Assembly: GCA_900548545.1 (NCBI GenBank)
Contig: URKX01000040.1
Span: 1 to 17,698, forward strand
Length of the DNA: 17,698 nucleotides
DNA from: an uncultured Oscillospiraceae bacterium
Lineage (GTDB): Bacteria > Bacillota > Clostridia > Oscillospirales > Acutalibacteraceae
Direction: 5' to 3'
Below, piece by piece: positions 1-5,294 of the stretch. Position 1 is the first letter of the stretch. Every line of letters starts with the position of its first letter. The notes below the pieces were generated by a model. That model did not search any database and was not told where the DNA came from. It saw nothing but the letters and a program-made list of their open reading frames with translations. The position numbers and the translations under genes are program-made.

Positions 1-683
1 GCGCCGGTGGAGCGGCCGATCCAGTTCTTCTGCTGGGTCTTCACCCGCTCGGGGTAGTCCACCAGGTCAAGGTCATCGATGAGCCGCTGGGCATAGGCGG
101 TGATCTTCAGCATCCACTGGCTCTTCACCTTGTGGACCACTTCGCTGCCGCACCGCTCGCACACGCCGTTGACCACCTCTTCGTTGGCCAGCACGCACTT
201 GCAGGAGGTGCACCAGTTCACGTTCATTTCCTTTTTGTAGGCCAGGCCCTTCTTGAACAGCTGGAGGAAAATCCACTGGGTCCACTTGTAGTACTCGGGA
301 TCGGTGGTGGAGATTTCCCGGCTCCAGTCAAAGCTGATGCCCAAAGACTGGATCTGCTTTTTAAACCGGGCAATGTTCTGCTTGGTCACCTCGGCGGGAT
401 GCACGTGGTTCTTGATGGCGTAGTTCTCGGTGGGCAGGCCAAAGGCGTCCCAGCCGATGGGGTACAGCACGTTGTAGCCCTGCATCCGGCGCTTTCTAGC
501 CACCACGTCCAGGGCGGTATAGGGCCGGGGATGGCCCACGTGCAGCCCCTGCCCGGAGGGGTAGGGGAACTCGATCAAGGCGTAATACTTGGGTTTATCC
601 GAGCCGTTCTCGGCATGGAACACCCCTGTTTCTTCCCATTTTTCCTGCCATTTGGGTTCAATGGCTTTATGATCATACTTCAT
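1..683 (-). CDS. leuS: Leucyl-tRNA synthetase, N-terminal part (runs off the left edge)
   Basis: Cytoplasmic class I aminoacyl-tRNA synthetase that charges tRNA-Leu with leucine using ATP. The first 227 codons are present; the family is usually about 800 residues, so the editing domain and KMSKS loop lie outside. The class I HIGH signature appears as HVGH at residues 48-51 within YPSGQGLHVGHPRPYTALD. A zinc-binding insert shows C158, C161, C175 and C178. The visible part ends with NWIGRSTG, the usual entry to the connective-polypeptide region. The ATG at 683 gives the standard start MKYDHKAIEPKW, with GGAAAGGG about 10 nt upstream. An out-of-frame ATG 7 nt earlier opens only five codons. The gene is last in the co-directional series after rsfS, separated by 295 nt of repeat sequence. 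No T-box and no convincing promoter are visible upstream, which is unexpected for a Firmicutes synthetase. Identification is secure. Confidence 0.97.
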   Translation of the reverse strand, partial: MKYDHKAIEPKWQEKWEETGVFHAENGSDKPKYYALIEFPYPSGQGLHVGHPRPYTALDVVARKRRMQGYNVLYPIGWDAFGLPTENYAIKNHVHPAEVTKQNIARFKKQIQSLGISFDWSREISTTDPEYYKWTQWIFLQLFKKGLAYKKEMNVNWCTSCKCVLANEEVVNGVCERCGSEVVHKVKSQWMLKITAYAQRLIDDLDLVDYPERVKTQQKNWIGRSTG

Positions 684-701
684 CTTTCATCAACCCTTTC
701 C

Positions 702-725
702 CTTACTTTCTTGAAAGAAAGTAAG
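702..725. repeat. 24-nt inverted repeat (AT-rich hairpin) just upstream of leuS
   Basis: Arms CTTACTTTCTT and AAGAAAGTAAG are perfectly complementary with 2 nt between them (11+2+11; a real hairpin would open the innermost pairs). It ends about 18 nt before the leuS ATG, directly beside the purine-rich ribosome binding site. Being AT-rich and without a following U-tract on the minus strand, it is not a classic terminator. It could mark the end of a repeat element or modulate leuS translation. Confidence 0.75.
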
Positions 726-749
726 CAAAGAACTTTTACTTCGCGATTT

Positions 750-780
750 CGTGCGCTGCGCTTACTCCCCTTGCTTGGCG
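750..780. repeat. 31-nt direct repeat, copy 1
   Basis: Begins CGTGCGCTGCGCTTACTCCC and ends TTGCTTGGCG on the plus strand. It is identical over 31 nt to the copy at 869-899. The bases immediately outside differ between copies, so these are the exact repeat limits. Confidence 0.9.
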
Positions 781-868
781 ACTGTTCCTCGCAGTCCGCG
801 ATTTTTACCATGCTGGAGTAGGCAAGCGCCCTTCCGACTAACGCACCTACAGTGGGCATGGACACTCA

Positions 869-899
869 CGTGCGCTGCGCTTACTCCCCTTGCTTGGCG
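869..899. repeat. 31-nt direct repeat, copy 2
   Basis: Exact match to 750-780 at an offset of 119 nt. Flanks beyond the 31 nt show no similarity, which suggests two overlapping or nested partial repeat units, not a simple tandem array. Confidence 0.9.
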
Positions 900-978
900 C
901 CGCAAAGCTTGGGAAAACCCTCCCGCAGCCAGCGGCAACGATCGCCCACCGCAAGTGCGTGCGCCGTTTTGCGGGGTA

Positions 979-1326
979 TTAGGTTTCTTGCCAATCTATC
1001 TTGTTGCCGTCTGCCCACAGGCGGTCCAGGTCGTAAAAGTCACGGCCTTCCTGGGTGAAAATGTGCACCACCACGCTGCCCCAATCCAGCAGGATCCAGG
1101 AATTGGACCGGTACCCCTCCATCCGGGCAGGGGGCAGGCCTTCGGCCTTCATGCGCTCATCCAGCTCGTCGGCCAGGGCCCGCACATGGGTGTTGTTGTT
1201 GCCCGTGGCGATGACAAAATAATCCGCCAGGCTGGAAATGCTGTCCACTTCGATCACGTTCAGCTTTTCCGCCTTCTTGCTATCCAAGAAAGTGGCCGCT
1301 TTTCTTGCCAATTCCAAAGACGTCAT
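979..1326 (-). CDS. rsfS: Ribosomal silencing factor RsfS
   Basis: RsfS (formerly YbeB/Iojap) binds uL14 on the 50S subunit and blocks joining with 30S, dampening translation when nutrients are short. The 115-residue protein has the usual length and hallmark segments: an N-terminal helix followed by KLNVIEVDSISSLADYFVIATG, a central RALADELDERMK helix, and WILLDWGSVVVHIF near the C-terminus. The ATG at 1326 has AAGGAG 8 nt upstream and overlaps the yqeK stop by 4 nt (ATGA), implying translational coupling. The yqeK-rsfS-leuS order is common in Firmicutes; an LCP/LytR-type gene often found between yqeK and rsfS is missing. Identification is firm. Confidence 0.95.
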   Translation of the reverse strand: MTSLELARKAATFLDSKKAEKLNVIEVDSISSLADYFVIATGNNNTHVRALADELDERMKAEGLPPARMEGYRSNSWILLDWGSVVVHIFTQEGRDFYDLDRLWADGNKIDWQET

Positions 1327-1910
1327 AGCAGCTGCTCCTTTTTTTCTTCTAAAGTAAAAATGGCGTCGTTATACGCCGAGATGGATTCCGCCGCCACAGG
1401 CAGGCGCTGCTCCATCAATTCGTTCACGGTGAAAAGGATCCCCTCCACCATAGCTTCCTCCAAGCTGCGGTCCGCTACCCGGCGGAGCCCCTCCACCCCG
1501 GGATAATCCCGGTCGGCAGAGATATAGTCCGCCACAAACAGCACCTTTTCCAGCAGGGTCATGTCCCCTTTTCCGCTGGTGTGGCAGGCCACTGCGGAGA
1601 TCACCTCTCCATCGGTGATGCCCAGGACAGTTTCCAAATAGGCAGCGCCGGAAAGGGCGTGCCACAATTTCTTGTTCTGCCGCTGGGTTTTGGTGAGTAT
1701 TATACCAGAATCCTCAAGGATTTTCAACTGTTCCTCAGGGGGCGTGTCCTTCATGATGTCGTGAAGGATGCCGCAAAGCCTGGCTTTTTCCATGTCGGCC
1801 CCATAGCGCTGGGCCAGCCGGGCAGCCTCCCTGGCCACACACTGGCTGTGGTAAAACCGGCGGTCGGTCAAGTGACGCTGCACTTCCTGCTCATAGTCCT
1901 GGTAGGTCAT
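1323..1910 (-). CDS. yqeK: YqeK-type HD-domain hydrolase (symmetrical Ap4A hydrolase)
   Basis: A 195-residue HD-superfamily metal-dependent hydrolase. Characterised YqeK proteins split diadenosine tetraphosphate symmetrically into two ADP. The expected metal ligands are visible: H21 (FYHSQ), H50-D51 (GILHDIMKD), H84 (WHALSG), H110 (VACHTSG) and D128 (FVADYIS). The protein fills the family's usual length. The ATG at 1910 has a strong AAGGGGGAG site and overlaps the stop of the preceding small ORF by 4 nt; its own stop overlaps rsfS. The placement after nadD is the classical nadD-yqeK pair of Firmicutes. Substrate assignment is by family, not by anything specific seen here. Confidence 0.93.
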   Translation of the reverse strand: MTYQDYEQEVQRHLTDRRFYHSQCVAREAARLAQRYGADMEKARLCGILHDIMKDTPPEEQLKILEDSGIILTKTQRQNKKLWHALSGAAYLETVLGITDGEVISAVACHTSGKGDMTLLEKVLFVADYISADRDYPGVEGLRRVADRSLEEAMVEGILFTVNELMEQRLPVAAESISAYNDAIFTLEEKKEQLL

Positions 1911-2059
1911 CCTATCTCCCCCTTTTCTTCTGGGCCCACTTCCACCGTCAGAAGCACCAGATCCCCCGGGCCCACATAGGCCCGCAGGGACATCTGCCCG
2001 GTGCCCTGATGGGGGCAGGGCAGGGTCATCTCCTGCATTTGGTTAAAATCAACGCGCAT
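1907..2059 (-). CDS. Small ORF of 50 residues between nadD and yqeK, function unknown
   Basis: An ATG at 2059 with AGGGGG upstream (rc CAGGGGGAAAAGGT then ATG) opens 50 codons ending at TGA 1907-1909. That stop overlaps the yqeK ATG by 4 nt, and the start lies 14 nt after the nadD stop, so the spacing is exactly that of an operon gene. Codon use is GC-rich at third positions (36 of 50 by my count), like the neighbours. The product starts MRVDFNQMQEMTLPCPHQG and ends VEVGPEEKGEIG; no signal peptide, membrane helix or known domain is clear. The opening VDFxxMxExTxP followed by Gly-rich sequence faintly recalls the N-terminal lead-in of small cupin proteins, so this could be a shortened cupin remnant. 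That comparison is weak. Confidence 0.7.
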   Translation of the reverse strand: MRVDFNQMQEMTLPCPHQGTGQMSLRAYVGPGDLVLLTVEVGPEEKGEIG

Positions 2060-2073
2060 ACCTTTTCCCCCTG

Positions 2074-2685
2074 TCACACTATTTCACCCCGGTAAAGGCC
2101 CCGGGCTCGAATATAGCCCGCCACCGCCTCCGGCACCAAAGGGGCGATGTCCTTCCCCGCCTTCACATACTCCCGCACCTGGGTGGAGGACACCGGCAGG
2201 TAGGGGATATCTTCCAGCAGGCACCGGGCACCGTAGCGTGCCTGGTACTCGTCCTTTTTGGCCTGGAGCTTCCCCATGCCGTGAAGGCTCCGGGGGGTGG
2301 CACACACCGTGGCCAAAAAGAAGATGGTTTCCGGCCGGTACCAATGCTCCACCGTGAGGAACATATCCTCCCCCATCAGCAGGTACAGCTCATCTTGGGG
2401 GTAGAGGGCGTGAAGCTCCTCCAGGGTTTCAGCGGTGTAGCTCTTCCCCTCCCGGCGGATCTCCAAATCGGAAAGCTCTAAGTGGGGCTGGCTCCCCGCG
2501 GCCAGGCGGCACATTTCCATGCGGTCCTTCGCACTGGCCAGGTCGGGGGCAGCCTTGTGGGGCGGCACATGGGTGGGGATCAGCAGCACCCGGTCCAGGG
2601 AAAGCCGCTGGGTAAATTCCTTCAGCAGGTGCAAATGCCCCCGGTGGATGGGGTTGAACGTGCCCCCGTAGATTCCCGTTTTCAA
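2074..2685 (-). CDS. nadD: Nicotinate-nucleotide adenylyltransferase NadD
   Basis: Transfers AMP from ATP to nicotinate mononucleotide to give deamido-NAD, the penultimate step of NAD synthesis. The nucleotidyltransferase signature GGTFNPIHRGH sits at residues 7-17 and the C-terminal SSTQVRE, an (I)SSTxIR variant, near residue 170. Length (203 residues) is typical. The frame is open from a GTG at 2700 that overlaps the yhbY stop, but that codon has no Shine-Dalgarno. The TTG at 2685 has GAGGG 6 nt upstream and gives the family-standard start MKTGIYGGTFNP, so I prefer it. Part of the rdgB-(Cys-rich)-yhbY-nadD-yqeK-rsfS series. Function certain; start moderately sure. Confidence 0.95.
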   Translation of the reverse strand: MKTGIYGGTFNPIHRGHLHLLKEFTQRLSLDRVLLIPTHVPPHKAAPDLASAKDRMEMCRLAAGSQPHLELSDLEIRREGKSYTAETLEELHALYPQDELYLLMGEDMFLTVEHWYRPETIFFLATVCATPRSLHGMGKLQAKKDEYQARYGARCLLEDIPYLPVSSTQVREYVKAGKDIAPLVPEAVAGYIRARGLYRGEIV

Positions 2686-2696
2686 GGCGTTCCCTC

Positions 2697-2996
2697 TCAC
2701 CGGGGCAGGACGATCTTGGGGTCCTTTTTCTTTCTCCGGTACAGCACGAACCGGGACCCGATCACCTGCACCACATCGCTTCCTGTCTGCCGGGCGATCT
2801 CCTCCGCAGCCTCCCGAGAAGTCATGGGGGAGGACTCCGGCAGCACCCGGCCTTTAATCAGCTCCCGCTTTTCCAGGGCGTCGTCCGCCTGCTTTACCAG
2901 TTCCGGGCTCATGCCGGATTTGCCCATCATCAAAATGGTGTCCTCGTTCACCGCCAAGGAGCGGAGGTAGGCTCTTTGTTTGCTTGTCAACATCAT
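2697..2996 (-). CDS. yhbY: YhbY-family RNA-binding protein (CRM domain, ribosome assembly)
   Basis: A 99-residue single CRS1-YhbY (CRM) domain, a KH-like RNA-binding fold. Bacterial members associate with pre-50S particles. Family features seen: MLTSKQRAYLRSLA at the start, the GxxG-like loop GKSGMS near residues 25-30, LIKGRVLPESS, EIARQTGSDVVQVIGSRFVLYRR, and a basic C-terminus. Two in-frame ATGs stand side by side (2996 and 2993) after AGGAG; the second has the better 8-nt spacing, so the product may lack the first Met. It follows the Cys-rich gene by 17 nt and abuts nadD, the usual partner in Firmicutes. Confidence 0.93.
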   Translation of the reverse strand: MMLTSKQRAYLRSLAVNEDTILMMGKSGMSPELVKQADDALEKRELIKGRVLPESSPMTSREAAEEIARQTGSDVVQVIGSRFVLYRRKKKDPKIVLPR

Positions 2997-3013
2997 GCAT
3001 TCTCCTGTATCGT

Positions 3014-3478
3014 TTACTTTTCCCGCCGCCGGAAAGCCACAATCTCCGGGTCGGCGCCGTTATCTCCATATTCGCACACCAGCAGCCACTGCTCATCGGC
3101 TGTCAGGCCGAAACACCGGCCGCTGCCGTCGCCCTTGCACAGCTGGTTGCCCAAATACACCCGCTTGTCGTCCCAAAACTTCACTTTCTGGCCGCTGGGC
3201 AGGGTGTACTCCAAATTGATGTAGGACCCGGGCAGGGCATTCAGGTCCGTCACCTTTTCCATGCCGGGGATGTGCAGGGCGTTAAACTCCCCGCAGAGCT
3301 GCTCTTTCAAGGAGCACTGCCCGGAAAAGCAGCTTCCAGGGGCGGCACAGCCTCCCGCCTTGCAGCATTCCCCCAGCACACAAGTGCCTCCATAGGGCTT
3401 GCCATCGGTGGCGGCGCATCCGGCACAGCGGTCCACTGCGGGGCATTGGGAGCAGTCCAAGCCGCAATCGTTTTTCAT
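3014..3478 (-). CDS. Cysteine-rich hypothetical protein (DUF3795-like N-terminus)
   Basis: A predicted cytosolic protein of 154 residues. The first 62 residues carry twelve cysteines (5, 9, 12, 18, 21, 33, 38, 39, 44, 50, 55, 62) in CGLDCSQCP...CAGC spacing, resembling the DUF3795-type metal-binding pattern. The C-terminal half is a different, beta-rich-looking domain (YINLEYTLPSGQKVKFWDD, LGNQLCKGDGSGRC, EQWLLVCEYGDNGADPEIVAF). No signal peptide or membrane helix is present. The ATG at 3478 has AAAGGG 8 nt upstream and is preferred to a GTG 9 nt earlier that would overlap the rdgB stop. It is embedded in the operon between rdgB and yhbY (5 and 17 nt gaps). A zinc- or iron-sulfur-binding role is likely, but the function is unknown. 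Confidence 0.85.
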   Translation of the reverse strand: MKNDCGLDCSQCPAVDRCAGCAATDGKPYGGTCVLGECCKAGGCAAPGSCFSGQCSLKEQLCGEFNALHIPGMEKVTDLNALPGSYINLEYTLPSGQKVKFWDDKRVYLGNQLCKGDGSGRCFGLTADEQWLLVCEYGDNGADPEIVAFRRREK

Positions 3479-3483
3479 GGGGC

Positions 3484-4056
3484 TCACCCTTTCCCCTTCA
3501 AATACTCCCGCAGTTTTTCCTCAAACTCCGCAAAGGCCCTGCCCCGGTGGCTGCGGGCGTCCTTTTCCTCATCGGTCATCTCTCCAAAGGTGCGGCCGTC
3601 CTGGACAAAGATGGAGTCATAGCCAAAGCCGTTCTCCCCCCGGGACTCAAAGGCAATGGTGCCGTAGCATTTGCCCTCCGCGTCAATGCGGTCCCCGTTG
3701 GGGAACACGCAGCACACCGCGCTGACAAAGTGGGCGCCCCGCTGCTCTTCTGGCACACCTTTCAGCTTTTCCAACACCGTCAGACGCCGCTTCCCAGGCT
3801 CCGCGAACCGGGCTGAGTAGATCCCCGGCGCCCCGTCCAGATAGTCCACACACAGGCCGGAGTCATCCGCCACGGCGGGCAGGCCCGTTTCCTTGCAGGC
3901 GGAGTCCGCTTTGATAAAGGCGTTCTCCCCAAAGGTGGTGCCGTTCTCCTCCGGCTCGGATAGCTCCGCGGTGACCACTTCAATGCCCATGGGTTCCAGC
4001 ATCCGCTTAAATTCTACAACCTTCCCCTTGTTGTGGGTGGCAATGACAAATTTCAT
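3484..4056 (-). CDS. rdgB: RdgB/HAM1-family XTP/dITP pyrophosphatase
   Basis: Removes non-canonical purine nucleotides by hydrolysing dITP, ITP and XTP to the monophosphate plus pyrophosphate, preventing their incorporation into DNA and RNA. In 190 residues the family motifs are all visible: the N-terminal substrate loop ATHNKGK (6-12), ADDSGL with catalytic acids at 64-65, GENGFGYDSIF (140-150, usually GFGYDPIF, so Ser replaces Pro) and SHRGRAF (169-175). The ATG at 4056 is chosen because it gives the standard MKFVIATHNK start and has GGGGAAGGAAC just upstream. A longer in-frame opening to 4098 would overlap ftsY. It lies 16 nt after ftsY. Confidence 0.95.
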   Translation of the reverse strand: MKFVIATHNKGKVVEFKRMLEPMGIEVVTAELSEPEENGTTFGENAFIKADSACKETGLPAVADDSGLCVDYLDGAPGIYSARFAEPGKRRLTVLEKLKGVPEEQRGAHFVSAVCCVFPNGDRIDAEGKCYGTIAFESRGENGFGYDSIFVQDGRTFGEMTDEEKDARSHRGRAFAEFEEKLREYLKGKG

Positions 4057-4072
4057 GTTCCTTCCCCTTTCC

Positions 4073-5269
4073 TTATTCCTCGTCCCGCTTGCGGCCAAAG
4101 GGCCAGAACCGGCGGCGTTTCTTTTCCGGCTGTTCTTCCTGGGGTTCCTCTTCTGCTTCCTCCGGCTGCTCCTCCAACATGGCGTCTATGTCCGAAAGCA
4201 GGCTTTCCTCGGTAAGAGGCTCTTCCCGTTGCGTCTCCGGCTCCTCAGCAGCTTCCAGGGTCTCCTGCTCCAGGAGTTCCTGCCGCTGGGCCTCTTCCCG
4301 CTCTTGCTCCTGGCGGGCCAGGGCCTCCCGGTCCTCTGCAAAGGCGGGGGTTTCATCGGGCTGGTTGTCAAACAGGGCGTCAGCAAAGGCACCCGGGTCA
4401 AAGGGCTGCAAGTCGTCCACTTGCTCCCCCACGCCGATGAACTTCACCGGCAGGCCCAGATCCTGCATGATGGGCAGCACCACGCCGCCCTTGGGGGTGC
4501 CGTCCAACTTGGTGAGCACAATGCCGGTGATCCCCGCGGCGCTTTGGAATTCCCGGGCCTGGTTCACTGCGTTCTGACCGGTGGCGGCGTCCAGCACCAG
4601 CAGGGTTTCCCGGTCGGCGCCGGGCAGCTCCCGGTCGATGACCCGGGAGATCTTCCCCAGTTCGTCCATCAGATTTTTCTTGTTGTGCAGCCGGCCGGCG
4701 GTGTCGCAGATGATCACGTCGCAGTTCCGGGCTTTGGCCGCTGCAATGGTGTCGAACACCACGGCGGCAGGGTCGGCCCCCTCTTTATGCTTGATCAGGG
4801 GCACCCCGGCCCGCTCTGCCCAGACCTCCAGCTGCTCGATAGCGGCGGCGCGGAAGGTATCGGCAGCCCCCAGGATCACCGACTTGCCCTCCCCTTTCAA
4901 GCGGGAGGCCAGCTTGCCGATGGTGGTGGTCTTGCCCACGCCATTGACGCCGATCACCAGGATGATGGAAGGCCTTGTGCCAATGTGCAGCTGGTTGTCC
5001 CCTTGGAGCATCTCTGAAACGATGGCTTTCAATTCCCCCATGATCAGGCTGGGGTCGGTGATGCCCTTTTCCTTGATCTTTTTCCGCAGCTGGCCGCAGA
5101 TGTACCCGGCGGTGTTCACCCCCACGTCCCCCATGACCAACAGCTCTTCCAGCTCCTCAAAAAGCTCCTCGTCGATCTTGGTGAAGGAGTTCACCATTTG
5201 GGTGATCTGCCCGCTGATGTTGTCCCGGGTCTTTTTCAAGCCCTCCCGGATCTTATCAAAAAAGCCCAT
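4073..5269 (-). CDS. ftsY: Signal recognition particle receptor FtsY with a C-terminal acidic/basic tail
   Basis: SRP-GTPase receptor that docks Ffh-ribosome-nascent chain complexes at the membrane. The N domain begins with the amphipathic MGFFDKIREGLKKTRDNIS typical of membrane-targeting helices in Gram-positive FtsY. G-domain motifs: P-loop GVNGVGKTT (107-115), DTFRAAA (137-143), DTAGR (189-193), TKLDG (253-257) and a GVGE..DDLQPF closing loop to about residue 300. Odd feature: residues 301-398 form an extra C-terminal tail, rich in Glu and Gln to about 381 and ending in the basic-aromatic KKRRRFWPFGRKRDEE. In other species the acidic A domain is N-terminal. The ATG at 5269 follows AGAGGA. 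It sits 25 nt after smc, the standard smc-ftsY pair; the usual downstream ylxM-ffh is absent. Confidence 0.97.
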   Translation of the reverse strand: MGFFDKIREGLKKTRDNISGQITQMVNSFTKIDEELFEELEELLVMGDVGVNTAGYICGQLRKKIKEKGITDPSLIMGELKAIVSEMLQGDNQLHIGTRPSIILVIGVNGVGKTTTIGKLASRLKGEGKSVILGAADTFRAAAIEQLEVWAERAGVPLIKHKEGADPAAVVFDTIAAAKARNCDVIICDTAGRLHNKKNLMDELGKISRVIDRELPGADRETLLVLDAATGQNAVNQAREFQSAAGITGIVLTKLDGTPKGGVVLPIMQDLGLPVKFIGVGEQVDDLQPFDPGAFADALFDNQPDETPAFAEDREALARQEQEREEAQRQELLEQETLEAAEEPETQREEPLTEESLLSDIDAMLEEQPEEAEEEPQEEQPEKKRRRFWPFGRKRDEE

Positions 5270-5294
5270 AGTCTTCTTCCTCTCTGTTGAAATA

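Larger units (their letters stand above)
684..978. repeat. Intergenic repeat-like element between rsfS and leuS
   Basis: This is the longest stretch of the window without a gene (295 nt). It holds a 24-nt inverted repeat at 702-725 and two exact 31-nt direct repeats at 750-780 and 869-899. A short possible hairpin (CCGCAA...TTGCGG on either strand) lies just downstream of rsfS, but no U-tract makes it a convincing terminator. The only ORF here (minus strand, 680-865, 61 codons) consists of the repeats and continues past the leuS start, so it is not called as a gene. The base composition and internal repetition differ from the flanking genes. It resembles, from memory, non-coding repeats scattered between genes in related gut Clostridia; that link is recollection and needs a genome search. 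No AGGGTGG-type T-box motif is present on the minus strand. Confidence 0.6.

Noticed and set aside
702..731. Weak promoter TTGCTT-17-TAAGGG before leuS
   Set aside because: The -10 match is poor and the spacer is the inverted repeat itself; not distinguishable from chance.
680..865. 61-codon minus-strand ORF between rsfS and leuS
   Set aside because: It is made of the repeat element and runs into the leuS start region. It has no ribosome binding site of note and no known domain.
750..899. Possible CRISPR array from the 31-nt repeats
   Set aside because: Only two copies with one 88-nt interval, no further repeats or cas genes, and flanks typical of a dispersed repeat.
940..978. Terminator after rsfS (CCGCAA...TTGCGG hairpin)
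   Set aside because: Short 6-bp stem, 14-nt loop and no U-tract.
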